Shown: piece after piece, positions 1-11,039 of the stretch | Layout of the letters: the number at the start of each line of letters is the position of its first letter | How positions within the stretch are numbered: position 1 is the first letter of the stretch | Assembly: GCA_026745465.1 (NCBI GenBank) | Contig: JACYXH010000129.1 | Span: 580,001 to 644,000 of the forward strand | Length of the DNA stretch: 64,000 nucleotides | From: Lota lota | Lineage: Eukaryota > Chordata > Actinopteri > Gadiformes > Lotidae | Direction of reading: 5' to 3' | Notes under the pieces: generated by a model | The model's input: only the letters and a program-made list of their open reading frames with translations | Databases searched by the model: none | What the model was told of the DNA's origin: nothing | Program-made: the position numbers and the translations under genes

Positions 1-560
1 ACTGCAGGCTGTGATTCCAATGCCTATTTTTTTTTTAAAAGCTGTGTCCAGATGATGTGGTAAAATATCAACAAACTCAAATAATACAAGTTGATATGCA
101 TCGTCATGGTTAAGAGGTAAATCAGTCAAGACACTTCTTGATTATTATTTACACAAGAGATTGTTTGCCTCTGAGGGATTTTTGCAGTTTCCTTCCCTTG
201 ATCCACAAGACACAAGACATCAGGTCAGTCAGGAGCTGCAGGTGTTTTGACACAATCCATCAAGATGTTGGTCATTTCAGAGGCAGATTCAGAGCCAGTA
301 ATCATGCTATTTACGATTAAACTACTAATTATCGTAGCAATGATAGAGTACAACTAATATACGACTACTGATAGTGATAATAAGAAAAGGTTGCTGGAAT
401 CCAGTACAAGGTTAGGTTTCCGTGCATCAGCCACAACGCAGTTGTTACAAACAGTGTATTGATGTCAAACTACAGCCAGACACTGCAAACACTAGTGCAC
501 GGTGTGTTGTTTGTGTCTTTCCCCCCTACTGTTCCTCATTATGTGTTGGGGTTCCCACAC
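1..560. other. unique DNA, nothing recognised
   Basis: AT-leaning unique sequence. Short open frames occur on both strands, but none has a recognisable motif or plausible codon structure. No mobile element was recognised. Confidence 0.5.
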
Positions 561-566
561 CATCTG

Positions 567-830
567 TAGTTATTGCACAGTGTGTGAAGACTCGCTCCCT
601 ACACTGTCTGGTAGTATAGCACGGTGTGTTAGCGATCGGTACCTAAAAGCTTCTGTAAGTATAGCATAGTGTGTGATGGTTCACTCCCAACACTGTCTGG
701 TAGTATAGCATAGTGTGTGATGGTTCGCTCCCAACACTGTCTGGTAGTATAGCATAGTGTGTGATGGTTCGCTCCCTACTCCGTCTGTAAGTATAGCGCA
801 GTGTGTGAAGGCTTCCCTGCTTCACTACAG
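567..830. repeat. 44-bp minisatellite, about six copies
   Basis: Copies begin near 567, 612, 657, 701, 745 and 789, a 44-45 bp period. Each carries TAGTATAGCATAGTGTGTG followed by a GGTTCGCTCCC / CACTGTCTGG half. The middle three copies (657-788) are almost identical; the outer ones are diverged, as expected when unequal exchange homogenises the centre of an array. Confidence 0.9.
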
Positions 831-944
831 ATCTTGTTTTGGGGCGTGCGCAAATTGCCCACGGGTGATCTCGTTCTGTGTGTTAATTGATTTTGATCCC
901 CAGGGAGAACCACCCCCCAGCAACACTCCCTCTGTCTGTTATTC

Positions 945-1185
945 CCTTTCTATTGCTCCCCCCTCCCTCCCTCCCTTATTCCCGCTCACCCTATCCCTCC
1001 CTCACTCTCCCTTATTCAATCACACCCACACCTTCTCTCCATTTCACCCGTATTCCCTCTCAACCTCTCTTTCTCTATCTCTTCCTCCCTAATTCCGTCT
1101 CCCCTCTCTCTCTCCTTCCATCTCACCCTCTCGCCATCTCTCTCTCTCCCTGCATTATTCCCTCTCTTTCCCTCTTTGCCTCATG
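945..1185. repeat. pyrimidine-rich tract (CT/CCCT)
   Basis: Nearly pure C+T on the + strand with irregular TCCCTC and TCTCTC words. It opens all frames and produces spurious serine/proline/leucine-rich ORFs. Confidence 0.85.
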
Positions 1186-1189
1186 CGCG

Positions 1190-1596
1190 GTAACCTGGCC
1201 AAACAGTCCCGGATTTGCCAAACCACACCTAAGAATGGCAGGCCATCCTGGCTGCTCCTCTAACATCCCTGCCTGGGTATCGCAGAGTCGAGAGTTTCTC
1301 TGACACAGTCGCTTTGGTTAAATTCTGGAGAGCGCTTGGAAGTAATCACTGTCGCAGTGTGATGCCCATGAATACTCCGGGTTCTCAGCTGCCGTATGGT
1401 GATCTGTGCTGAGGGCAAAGTGCCGCTCAGCGAGACATTTCCAGGAAATCCTTTGTAAAGTACAGAACTTAAATTACTTTTTTTTAACCAGAATATTCTT
1501 GTAATATACTGCTCGATGACAATAGGGGGCCTGATTTAAGTCTCAGATGTACTCTAAAACGTTTGATTAGAATTTATAAAGATGAGAAATTATATA
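1190..1596. other. unique DNA, possible non-coding regulatory sequence
   Basis: Mixed-composition unique sequence between a pyrimidine tract and a poly-C run. It contains an E-box CAGCTG near 1388 and no convincing ORF. Nothing more specific can be said. Confidence 0.3.
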
Positions 1597-1617
1597 CCCC
1601 CCCCCCCCCCCCCCCCC
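1597..1617. repeat. poly-C run, 21 nt
   Basis: Uninterrupted C homopolymer followed by GAC and an A-rich stretch. Confidence 0.95.
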
Positions 1618-2119
1618 GACAAAAAAAATGAAAAGAAAACTATCTATTCAGGGTAGGCACACGTTGAATAGTCCTACTCTATTCAAAGTATCCCCAATTA
1701 CATTTAAACTTGTGTTAATATAGCAGATGGAACAGCCCTGTTTCACTATGACCTTCAGAGGGTCAGGTGTATTTTCTCGCAGTGAACAAATGCTCAGTAG
1801 ACACCTCCAAGCTAGCTTTTAATGGCATGTATTGAAACGAAAAAGCATTTGTGACCCAGAGGTTGAGGGCTAAAATCCCTGCATAGTCGATGCGGTTCAA
1901 ATAATAATACCCCAAACAGGCTTGTGCTCCAATGCAACTGAAGGTGAAAAAAAACAGCAGAAAAAAAGGCAAAACAAAACAAACAACTGCTGGCCAAATG
2001 CATTTGGAATCAGCACAGTGACTACCGGTGGAAGGCCGTTCTGTTTCAGGTGCGTGGAACTGTATGAATATAAATTTGGCCTTTGCTGACAAAGGGCCAC
2101 GCTTCTCAGCTAAACCAGT
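1618..2119. other. unique DNA, nothing recognised
   Basis: AT-rich unique sequence. Overlapping minus-strand frames at 1763-2100 show no family motif; their hydrophobic part is the translation of an A-rich (T-rich on the minus strand) patch at 1945-1985. Confidence 0.45.
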
Positions 2120-2445
2120 CCTGGGGGAAATTTAGTTCTAAAACAGTATGGAATTCCAGTGCTCTCTTTGGCTGAGCCGACCGGGGCTCGGCTACTGGAT
2201 CCCGTCCAGAGCTGTATTATCTGCCCCACTGCTTCGGAATAAAAACCTCAGGGGTGAAATGGTTGGGAGGCTCCGTGGACGGATGTAATGGCCTTTTCAG
2301 GACTGACCTTTGAGTGACAAAGCATTTGACACCAATTAGCCAAGGAGCTAGCCCTCAACGCAAACGCTTCACACGCCACTGATGGATAGTGCCTCTCTCT
2401 TATCCCACATTCAGATCAGCCCGGGTCCCGCTGTCAACACGCCAA
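2120..2445. promoter_or_regulatory. candidate non-coding regulatory block
   Basis: Unique, non-repetitive sequence with a CAATTAG homeodomain-type core at 2333-2339 and a TGACCTTTGA nuclear-receptor-like half site near 2304. Composition and lack of ORFs fit a conserved non-coding element, but conservation is not visible here. Confidence 0.25.
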
Positions 2446-2854
2446 CCCCCTTTTCCATTTCGATATCCTCATTCGCGCTTTATCTCCCCCCCCCCCCCCG
2501 ACCTGTCGGCTCTACTGTAGTATGGTAACCCTGCCAACCGGCACGCCAGAGCCACGCCGGAGTCAACGGAGAAACCCAAAGTGGATCTTCTTCAAGCGCC
2601 GAGGCAGGGACGGCCCGGGCTTTGACATGGATTCATGCCCAGACCTTTATCAGCCCCAGACTGCAGTTAAAAGTTGAATCCGCCACCTATCAGCCTGTAC
2701 ATCTTTGTCTGTCATTAGGTCTCCTCACTACAGAGGATAGGGCCGTCCATCCATCTCCTTCCCTGTGCTCCTTCTACACGCTGTTTGCCATTCTGAACTC
2801 TACCCCGGTGCTCTTCAGAGATTGCTTTTTTGTGTGACAGAGAGAAAGAGATAT
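2446..2854. other. unique DNA with a short poly-C run
   Basis: Contains a C homopolymer at about 2488-2500 and otherwise unique sequence. The 71-codon + frame at 2622-2837 has no recognisable motif and no splice or promoter context, so it is not annotated as a gene. Confidence 0.4.
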
Positions 2855-3226
2855 TAGACTGGTTTAGACAAAATGTAGTTAAACTGTATTAGAAGAGATT
2901 ACATTAGAATACAGTAGGTTGGATTCGATTAGACTGGATTAGAGAATTTTGCGTTTGATGAAACTAGGTTGGTTTAGATTGCACTGGATTACATTACACA
3001 GATTTAGAGTAGATTACATTACATTAAACTAGGCTAGATAAAATTAAACTAGATTAGATTAAACTATATTTGGCTAGGTTTCATTCAACTGGATTAGAGT
3101 AGAATACATTAGATTGGATTGAATACAATAGATTACATTAAAATATATTTGATTTGACTATGTTGGATTAAACTGGATTAGATTAGACTAGGTACAATTT
3201 GACTAGATTTGTTTTGACTGTATTAT
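2855..3226. repeat. degenerate GATTA/ATTAGA array
   Basis: About 370 bp of loosely repeated pentamers and hexamers (GATTA, ATTAGA, CTGGATTAGA, ACATTA, AACTAG), with almost every 10-bp step restarting on the same word. It is an old, mutated simple or minisatellite array rather than a coding or regulatory block. Confidence 0.8.
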
Positions 3227-3918
<692 letters not shown>

Positions 3919-4129
3919 GTTTTGTGTGGTGCCACGGTGAGCAGTGGATGGGAGCTAGTGCTGGTTCATCCTGCTTCTGTACTTAAATCCAGAATGCGAA
4001 GTAGCCTTACTTACCGTGTAGAATACATTTACACGGCCAGTGTCTCAGCACAGCTGCTGCTGAAAATAGGGGATGGTGTTAACAATACAGAGTTTAACAA
4101 TTCACACTGACACACGGTCCCTGGCCTCT

Positions 4130-4500
4130 GTGTGTGAGAGCCGCCGGCAACCTAAGCGATCTCGCTGCCAGCGTTCGCCTCGCCGCACCCAAGACAAATG
4201 CCGCTCCCTTAATTGTGGCAGGCTGTTTGTAATTAAATTCCAGAGGGTGAATTAAAGCTTGCCTGGAGCAGCCAGGAGAACCGTACAAAATGTGGCCAGC
4301 ACGACAGAAAGAAAAAAAACACAGGGAGAAAAACACAAAGAGCCAGGCAGGTTTGTACCAAAGGGGTGCTATGCGAAGGGCCTGCTCATTAATTATCAAG
4401 CCTGATCAGCAGGATTAGTCTATCAGGAAGAGCTGTTATCGAGCGGTCCGCTCAGACCTCTGAACGCTCTCAGCAGGATACCCTCAATTGTTGATCCATT
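4130..4500. promoter_or_regulatory. candidate regulatory block rich in homeodomain cores
   Basis: Unique sequence with TTAATTG (4209-4215), GTAATTAAA (4229-4237) and CATTAATTATC (4387-4397), plus GC-rich patches between them. This spacing of TAATTA/TAATTG cores is typical of vertebrate developmental enhancers. Function is inferred. Confidence 0.35.
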
Positions 4501-5061
4501 CGCCCTGCTAGAGACAATGTATGTGCACACACACGCACACCCTGCCAAGCTCTGCTTGTGTTTCAGACAAGCTGCCCAACCACCCATCATCCTATAAATC
4601 AGGCCATCGACCGAGAAGGTTGGTCCGTTTGAAAAAAAGCTATTTACATTATCATATATTTTCCGTATCAGGGGTGCAATTAGTGCAATTAGGCCCACCA
4701 TCAACAACGGCCGGGCCATTGGTACTTAAACATTCAAGGGAACTATGCTATCATAATTGTGCGAGTATATGGTGTACAGAGAGAGCACATACTGTGCCTT
4801 GCCCTTATAAGTGATGCCAACTTATTCTTACTTTTGTTAATGCAATTGTTTCGTTTTCTTTAAATTGTGGGTTTTGCGTGTTTGTTTTGAGTGTTCCTAG
4901 CCTGCTTCACGCTGCCCATTAGAAATGAGCGGATACAGTCAATAGCTAGTGCCATGTGGACTGCTAGCACTAAATGACACTAATCCATATGGTGTCGTCA
5001 GCATGCGGTAGAACAACACCCCAGAGGAACCTTTCTGAGCTGTGAACCTCCTGTCACTTCG
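4501..5061. other. unique DNA
   Basis: Mostly unique. Two copies of GTGCAATTAG(T/G) lie side by side at about 4674-4693. Small frames on both strands lack recognisable motifs. Confidence 0.4.
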
Positions 5062-5275
5062 AGAGAGATAGATATATTGATAGATATATAGAGATGGATG
5101 GATGATAGCTCAATAGATGATATTGGATGAAGAGATGGATGGGCTGATGACTGCAATGGCAGCAAGTTACATGGACGCATGGATGAAGGACAAACGGATG
5201 GACAAGTAGATGGATGGATTGGTCTAAAGATAGGATGGATGGAAGAACGGACGGACGGCTGGATGGATGGATGAC
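5062..5275. repeat. degenerate GATG/GGAT/GATA tetranucleotide tract
   Basis: Imperfect GGAT, GATG, GATA and GGAC tetramers broken by unique words such as TGGTCTAAAG, which occurs twice (about 5220 and 5277). It gives an artefactual Pro/Ser/His-rich minus-strand frame. Confidence 0.85.
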
Positions 5276-5590
5276 CTGGTCTAAAGGGGCCGTGTGTGTG
5301 TTTAGCCGACTGTAATATAGATCTCTTTCTCATTGGAAAGGGGAAGAGTAGGGGAGACAGGGCCTGTCATGACGGGTGCCCTGCTCGTGAGGAACGTGAA
5401 GTGATGAAAAAGGAAATTAAATCTTGTTTACGAGACAGCCTTGATAGCGAGCGAGGGCGTGTCAAGGCTGAGGAGTGTGATCGTCGACATGATTGACTAA
5501 GTGAAAACATACGGTGTGGAGAGGCCCTGGAGACCCGCTGTGGAGACCCCCCTACCCCCCCTCACACCGCGGACACATTTGCTACTGCTA
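5276..5590. other. unique DNA
   Basis: Purine-biased unique sequence between two repeat tracts. No feature recognised. Confidence 0.4.
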
Positions 5591-6620
5591 TGGCCCCTCT
5601 CCTGCTCCTCCATCACACGCCAGGCAACCTTACCATCTCTCCCTCCCTTCCTCCTCCGCTACCTTACCATCTCTCTATCTCTCCGTCCGTCGCTCTCAGT
5701 CGACCTCTCTCCCTCCTTCGGTCTCTCTCCCTCTCTATCCGTCCCTCTCCCCCATCACCTCCAACTCTACCTTACCATCACTCCATCTCTATTTGTCTCT
5801 CCATCTGTCTCCTAGTCTCACAAATGAGACTTCAGTTTAATAATCTAGATTAAAAAAATTAATAATCGAGGGTCTGATAACAGAGCTCAACTCTGGGTGA
5901 ATGGGGAGTTTAACTTTCCTTCGCTTTATATTCCTTTCAACCCATCATGTTGCTGGAGGCGGGGAACTTGGTAACTGGCTAACAGCGAGCACAAACTTTA
6001 CCAGCACTAATCAACGCTTAAAAGGTGTTTGTAAAGGTGTAGACTGGGCAACTGAAGAATCCTTCTGAGGGCTTCATCCACTTGAGCAAATGAGTTGATC
6101 TTCTGTAGAATATCTCCGTGACGAAGAAGGATCATCATAACTCTGCCCCTTTCAGTTTTTGGTTTCCAGCCTAGGTGTGCTGTCTCGCCCCATAAATTCT
6201 GCTACAACTCAGTAGGATTGTTGGATCCCAGATTATCCGGCTCCCTACCCTACCCTCTTCCAACACTACATTACCATTTATACATCCATTCCCATCTGTA
6301 TTGCAATCTCTCCCTACCCTCTTCCTCCCATACTTGATTAAAATATAAATGTCTCTCTCGCTAGCCATCTTTAGCTGTCTCTTAATCTTTCTCCCTCTCC
6401 TCCAATACTAGACCTGACCATCTCTGGTCTTTCGTATATCTCTCCCCCTCTATCAGTCTCTCCATCTCTCTATCTCTTCCAATACTACCTTACCATCTCT
6501 CTATCTGTCTCTCTATCCATCTCTGTCTCCCTCCCTATCTTCCTCCAACACTAGCATACCAACCCTCAATCTCTCCCTCTTCCTTTCGCCCTCTCTCTAA
6601 CCATCTTTCTTCATCTCTTC
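5591..6620. repeat. diverged pyrimidine minisatellite with a unique interruption
   Basis: The word CTACCTTACCATC, or close variants preceded by CTCCTCCAA(C/T), recurs near 5627, 5660, 5767, 6262, 6405, 6483 and 6550, embedded in CT-rich filler. The array is broken between about 5822 and 6235 by ordinary unique DNA with no matching words, as if an insertion had split an older array. Confidence 0.65.
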
Positions 6621-6875
6621 TTTGTCTTTGCCCATCTAATGATCATTATTTTCAAGTCAACTTCCCCTTCTCTCCCTCTTTTTGCTCTCTACATTTTTCA
6701 GTATTCCCTCGCTTATTCACTCTCTTTATCACATTGTTCTCTCTCGTCCCCCTCAGTCTCCTCCATGTTCATCATCTCACTCTTACTCCGTCCTTATCTC
6801 ATTCCTCTCCGTCTCTCTCTTTATCTCTCACTTTATCTCTCTCTCTCTATCCTCCTCCCTTCTTTTCCACTCGAG

Positions 6876-6962
6876 TGGCTCCTAATTGGAGGGGGCGGGG
6901 CTCAGGTGTCAGCAGCCGCTGATGAGGTCATAAATAGCGAGTGAGCGATAGCCAGCCCTCCA
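6876..6962 (+). promoter_or_regulatory. promoter-like block: CCAAT, GC box, TATA-like
   Basis: In order on the + strand: an inverted CCAAT box (ATTGG, 6885-6889), a GC box (GGGGGCGGGGC, 6891-6901), an E-box CAGGTG (6904-6909), a CRE-like TGAGGTCA (6923-6930) and ATAAATA (6930-6936). The spacing would put a start site near 6960, at the edge of a pyrimidine-rich tract. Order and spacing suit a pol II core promoter, but no downstream reading frame is credible. It could drive a non-coding RNA, be an enhancer, or be chance. Confidence 0.35.
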
Positions 6963-6964
6963 CT

Positions 6965-7298
6965 CCCTCTCCTCCTCCTCAGCTATTTCTCTCTCTCTCC
7001 ACCGCTGTCCTCAGCTCTTTCTCTCTTCCTTCCAGCTCTTTCTCTTCCTCAGCTCTCTCTCTTCCTCAGCTCTCTCTCTTTATCCTCCACTCTCTCCTGC
7101 CCTCTCTTCCTCCTCAGCTAAATCTCTCTCTACATCATTGTCCTCAGCTCTCTCTTCCCCCTCAGCTAAATCTCTCTCTCTCTACATCATTGTCCTCAGC
7201 TCTCTCTTCCTCCTCAGCTATATCTCTCACTCTCCATCACTGTCCTCAGCTCTCTCCATCTCTCTCTCACTCACTCACTCTGTCCTCAGCCACTCTAG
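6965..7298. repeat. about 50-bp pyrimidine minisatellite with repeated TCCTCAGCT
   Basis: The word CCTCCTCAGCTA recurs at 6971, 7109, 7158 and 7209 (50-bp step in the last three), alternating with CATCATTGTCCTCAGCTCTC. Long CT runs followed by CAG in every unit resemble 3' splice acceptor sites, although nothing shows that they are used. Confidence 0.8.
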
Positions 7299-7470
7299 CT
7301 GCCCAATCAGAACCTATTAGCAACAGACATGCTAACACATGCTAGCCAACTCCAGCCGCATGGTAGGTGGAAGTGTGGACAGACTTGAAGCCCTAAACCA
7401 ATCAGATCCCTCCCTTTCCAATTTATCAAAAATATATACTGGAGCACAGGGAAGCAGCCGACTGTATCAG
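7299..7470 (+). promoter_or_regulatory. second promoter-like block: two CCAATCAG boxes and a TATA box
   Basis: CCAATCAG occurs near 7301 and again at 7398. ATATATA follows at 7432-7438, about 30 bp after the second box, predicting a start near 7463. With the block at 6876 this gives two + strand promoter-like arrangements within 600 bp. No coding frame follows. Confidence 0.3.
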
Positions 7471-8299
7471 TTAGCGTGCCGTGATGCTAACTGACAAGCT
7501 ACGTAAACTTTGCTCCACCAATGCCGCCGTTGGCATTTCGTCTTCCTCCTACTCCTTCCCCTCCCCTCCTACCCATCTTTCATCCATAATCAGCCGACAC
7601 AATCTTGTGCTTGTTGACATCTCCTCCTCCTCCTCCTCCTCTCCTGTTTTATAATCACTACAAGGTTGTTTTTTTTAAATCAAATCTAATCAGCTCAGCT
7701 GGGCACTACAGCGCCATGACAAGCCATTATCGTCTGTTACATAAGGGCCACTGTCACTTCTAATGGCGCCTGCCCCACGCGTACCCTCACGCACACACAG
7801 CCCTGACAGCACGCTTTCATTATTTTTAATCCCCCCACCCCCCCTTTGTTGCTCCTGCCACAAATCAAATGATTCCTCCTCCCTAGGACGGACGTTCCTG
7901 ATCCTTTGTAGCCCAAAGGAAAGACAGCACTCTGGAGAGACTCCCACTCGAAATAACTTGATATCACGCAGTGTCTTTAGCTTCAATCTAGTCACAGCCC
8001 TCCCCTCCCCGCCTACTGTAAACACGTACACACTTCCCCCAAAGGCCCACTGTTAACAGCCAACTGCTGTTGAAACCTCTGCCGTGAGGCCGAGGATGAA
8101 CTTGTGAAAGAACCGAATGACAACCGCACGCAAGTTTGCCATGTCGTCACACGGAACAAATGCATTGTGAAGATCCGCTCATCGTCAATTATTTCATAGA
8201 AATATCGTTTTTATAAGCTGTGCTCGGCCTTTCATGGTACAGAGGGAAAGGACAGTGGGTTGAAAGATGGATTGAATGACAGGTTAGTGCACGGGTGGG
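7471..8299. other. unique DNA with a (CTC)n run
   Basis: A CTC trinucleotide run lies at about 7618-7643. The part at 7685-7770 is unique and non-coding in appearance. The three frames at 7690-8056 overlap on both strands without any recognisable motif. Confidence 0.4.
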
Positions 8300-8312
8300 G
8301 GGGTGTGTGTGT

Positions 8313-8343
<31 letters not shown>

Positions 8344-8345
8344 GC
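8300..8345. repeat. (TG)n followed by a G run
   Basis: G-rich lead, about 13 TG units, then about 16 G with one C interruption. A compound simple repeat. Confidence 0.9.
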
Positions 8346-9319
8346 GGCTTTGCTGTTGCTGTTGTTACCGTTGCTGCATGCACAGATGGCTGCTAGAATG
8401 ATGGGCAGACAAACTCAACTCAAATAGCACTGAGAAACAACACACACACACACACACCTTCTGTACCTGTCACAGCGTCTGGGGGATATCCAAAGGAAAC
8501 ACTTGCATCTTGTTGTGTGTGTGTTTGTGTCTACCGTCTCCAACATAACCCCCGGGTGTGCGTGTATCCTAGGGAGAGGCGACACTGTGCCAGTGCTGGG
8601 AGAGTAAATAGAAAGGAGGCCCTGGAGACTCTGGGGTTTCCTCCTCCTGGGCTGAGATGGTCTCGCTGCAGTTCCTGGACACTCCTCCATCTGCCTGCTG
8701 CTAATTAACAGACAACACATTCCCAGAAGAGGCCTCCTCTTCCTCTTCTTCATCCTCCTCCTTCAAGTTCGTCCGTCTGCAGAGAATCAACATGTAAGCC
8801 TCCTCCTCCTCCTCCTCCTCCTCCTCCTCTTCTTCGCACGAGGTGAGACGCGGTCAGGTTGCTACTCAAACAATCTGTTTTTTTTAGTTTTTGTTCTTCC
8901 AGTAAAACAGACAGGTGTGGAGTGGCCCTTGCTAGAGGGAATGCAGAGTCTCTAGGAGTTTTTGTGAGTTTCTTCGAGGGCGTTTGGGGACAGACACACA
9001 GATATCGAAGGTACTGTGTGTGGTAGGTATTATGTCCAGTTGAAAGACGCAACAATAATACAAGTAAAACATTAAACGTGACACCTTTTCACTGTTCTCT
9101 GACACTTGTTTCCGATTGGATGGGCTGCTACTGACACTGGCTAATGTGGCGTACGACTACTGACAACTGTTTAATGTCAATGTCAAATATACTCAAGTGA
9201 GATCAGATTACATTGAATTAGATATGGGACATTGACGTAAGACGTGTATATGTTATGCCAGACATGTCTGACTTGTGATTTATTCTATTGACCTGTATTG
9301 ATCGTGCCTGTCCTTACCA
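8346..9319. other. unique DNA with short CA and CTC repeats
   Basis: A short CA run lies near 8438-8457 and a TCC/CTC run at 8800-8829, with ordinary unique DNA otherwise. The minus-strand frame at 8750-9055 is glycine-rich only because it crosses the CTC run. Confidence 0.4.
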
Positions 9320-9342
9320 CCCCCCCCCCCCCCCCCCCCCCC
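9320..9342. repeat. poly-C run, 23 nt
   Basis: Uninterrupted C homopolymer followed by TCTCTCTA. Confidence 0.95.
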
Positions 9343-9597
9343 TCTCTCTAATACATGATCGATGGAGACATTGAAGTACATTTGCTGTGTTTGAACTGTG
9401 ACCGGGACTATTGACCTCAACATTATGATTCTTTTTTTTGCCTGAAATCACAGTTGGGAAGGACATTCAATGAGTTCCTTACGCTGCACTCTTTCACGCT
9501 GTTAAATGCTTCTGGCTTAACACTGAAAAAGCTCAAACTAATCGAATCGAATGCTGAAAATTATAAGTAAGAATAGTATAGTATAGTGTAAGTATAG

Positions 9598-9765
9598 GGG
9601 GGGCAGGACGGTGCTAGTGCATAGAGTGTTGGACCCCAAACAAAGGTCAGAGGGTTCAAAACCCTATGTCTGCAGTCTGACTGTAGACACCTTGATGTGA
9701 CGTGTATCTACAAAAAATTTATAATAATATCCCTTTGGAGAAATGTGTCCGATAAATGACTAAAT
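9598..9765 (+). mobile_element. tRNA-derived SINE, near full length
   Basis: The head holds a degenerate A box (GGTGCTAGTGCATAGAGTG) and a B box GGTTCAAAACC near 9653, the split RNA polymerase III promoter of tRNA-derived SINEs. The word CTGCAGTCTGACTG and the tail CCTTTGG...GTGTCCGATAAATGACTAAATAG match the common teleost SINE layout as I remember it. The middle is shortened relative to that consensus. It is non-coding and depends on a LINE for movement. Confidence 0.75.
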
Positions 9766-10085
9766 AGTAGGAAATTAAAAACGTGAATCAAAATAAGTAA
9801 ATAGCAGGATTTACTGAGACCCATAAACATATTGCAGTGGCAAACGGCGACATGCTGAGTGACAAGAGAGGAAAGCATGGAAGGAGAAGGAGAAGAAGGA
9901 ATAAATAATTCCTCCGGACGGCCATAAAGGTTGGGGATCTGCGGACCCATCAGAGGGAAAGCCAGCATCTGGACCAGAAAGCATTTATAACAGAACCGCT
10001 GATTCAGACTCAGCCCCGGAGATTTACTGAGCTTCATTTGCAAATACCATGACTGAAGCAATACCCGCGACAGGCACTGAGGACA
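9766..10085. other. unique DNA
   Basis: AT-rich then mixed unique sequence. The minus-strand 117-codon frame at 9708-10061 partly overlaps the SINE and has no recognisable family. Confidence 0.4.
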
Positions 10086-10330
10086 GAGGGAGGGGGAGAG
10101 AGAGCGAGAGGGAGGGGGAGAGAGAGCGAGAGGGAAGGGGAGAGAGAGCGAGAGGGAGGGAATGAGAGAGCAGAGAGGGATATAGAGCGGGGAGAAATGA
10201 GGCAGGGAGGGATAAGGGAGGGAGGGAATACAAAAAATAGAGAGGGGGAAAGTGTGAGACAGAGCAAGAAATAGGGAATAAGAGAGAAAAAGAGAAACAG
10301 AGAGAGAGAAAGAAAAAAAAAGAGAGAGCT
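10086..10330. repeat. purine-rich tract with a 22-bp tandem repeat
   Basis: GCGAGAGGGA recurs at 10104, 10126 and 10148, giving a 22-bp unit in three copies with GGGGGAGAGAGA between. It continues into irregular GA-rich sequence and A runs to about 10330. Confidence 0.8.
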
Positions 10331-10660
10331 AATAGTGTAGGCAAAGCCGGCTGAAATGAAAGCAGAAATATTGCTTCGGTCAGAATACCGAACGACAGGT
10401 TAATGTATCATTTACAGAAACCCAATCAGTCAAAAAATGAATTCCACAAGCAGTTTAAATCAAGAGGCAATGAAAAAATACATAAAACCCTCCATCTACA
10501 TGAGCTGTTGTTCAATACACTGTGACTCTTCCTTCAAAAAGTGCATTTCTTGAATTGAATTTCTACTGATGTCACTCAGAGCTGGCCCGATATGTATCAC
10601 TACACACTACTCTACTAGGTTCTACTACTATGCAATACTACTAATCCACTCTCAGCACAC
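10331..10660. other. unique DNA
   Basis: No gene or repeat recognised. Short ACTACT words occur near 10600-10640. Confidence 0.4.
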
Positions 10661-10790
10661 TTGCTGGACCAAAGTATTTTCCATACCTGCTCCGAAATTG
10701 ATTGTATGGCTTTGAGGGTTCTCAGCCTCATCTGCACGTCACTTTGGATAAAAAAGTGTCCGCTAAACGACCATAAACGTAAGGGTTTAT
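10661..10790 (+). mobile_element. SINE tail fragment
   Basis: CACTTTGGATAAAA...GTGTCCGCTAAACGACC at about 10739-10775 is the tail of the same teleost SINE type seen at 9598-9765. The tRNA-like head is absent or too decayed to see. Confidence 0.6.
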
Positions 10791-10884
10791 GGTCTCTGCC
10801 AAGGCCTCTGCTGCTGGCGTATCTCTGTGATCCAGAACGGGGACAGCTGTTTCCATAGGCCGGAGGGGGTGAGGTGGTCGATGT

Positions 10885-11020
10885 ACCGTCATGAAATATT
10901 TAGGTGTCACGGTGGCTCCGTGGGGGACGGGGATCTGTGTGCGGTGAAGCAAATTCTTCCCGTGTTCCTTGCATGGTATTCCCTGTTTTCTGGGGTGCAG
11001 ACCCCCCCCCCCACCCCCAC
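10885..11020 (+). mobile_element. decayed DANA/Mermaid-like SINE
   Basis: GGTGTCACGGTGGCTCCGTG at the start resembles the GGCACGGTGGCTCAGTGG head of the DANA/Mermaid SINE group. GCAAATTCTTCCCGTGTTCC further on resembles its GCATGTTCTCCCCGTG core. The two parts are joined by deletion and divergence, so the copy is old. A C-rich run (about 11001-11022) ends it. Confidence 0.5.
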
Positions 11021-11039
11021 CCCGTGGAGGTAATGGGCT

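Noticed and set aside
9598-9665. Possible functional tRNA gene
   Set aside because: A and B boxes are present, but there is no cloverleaf with a proper acceptor stem, and the downstream tail identifies it as a SINE.
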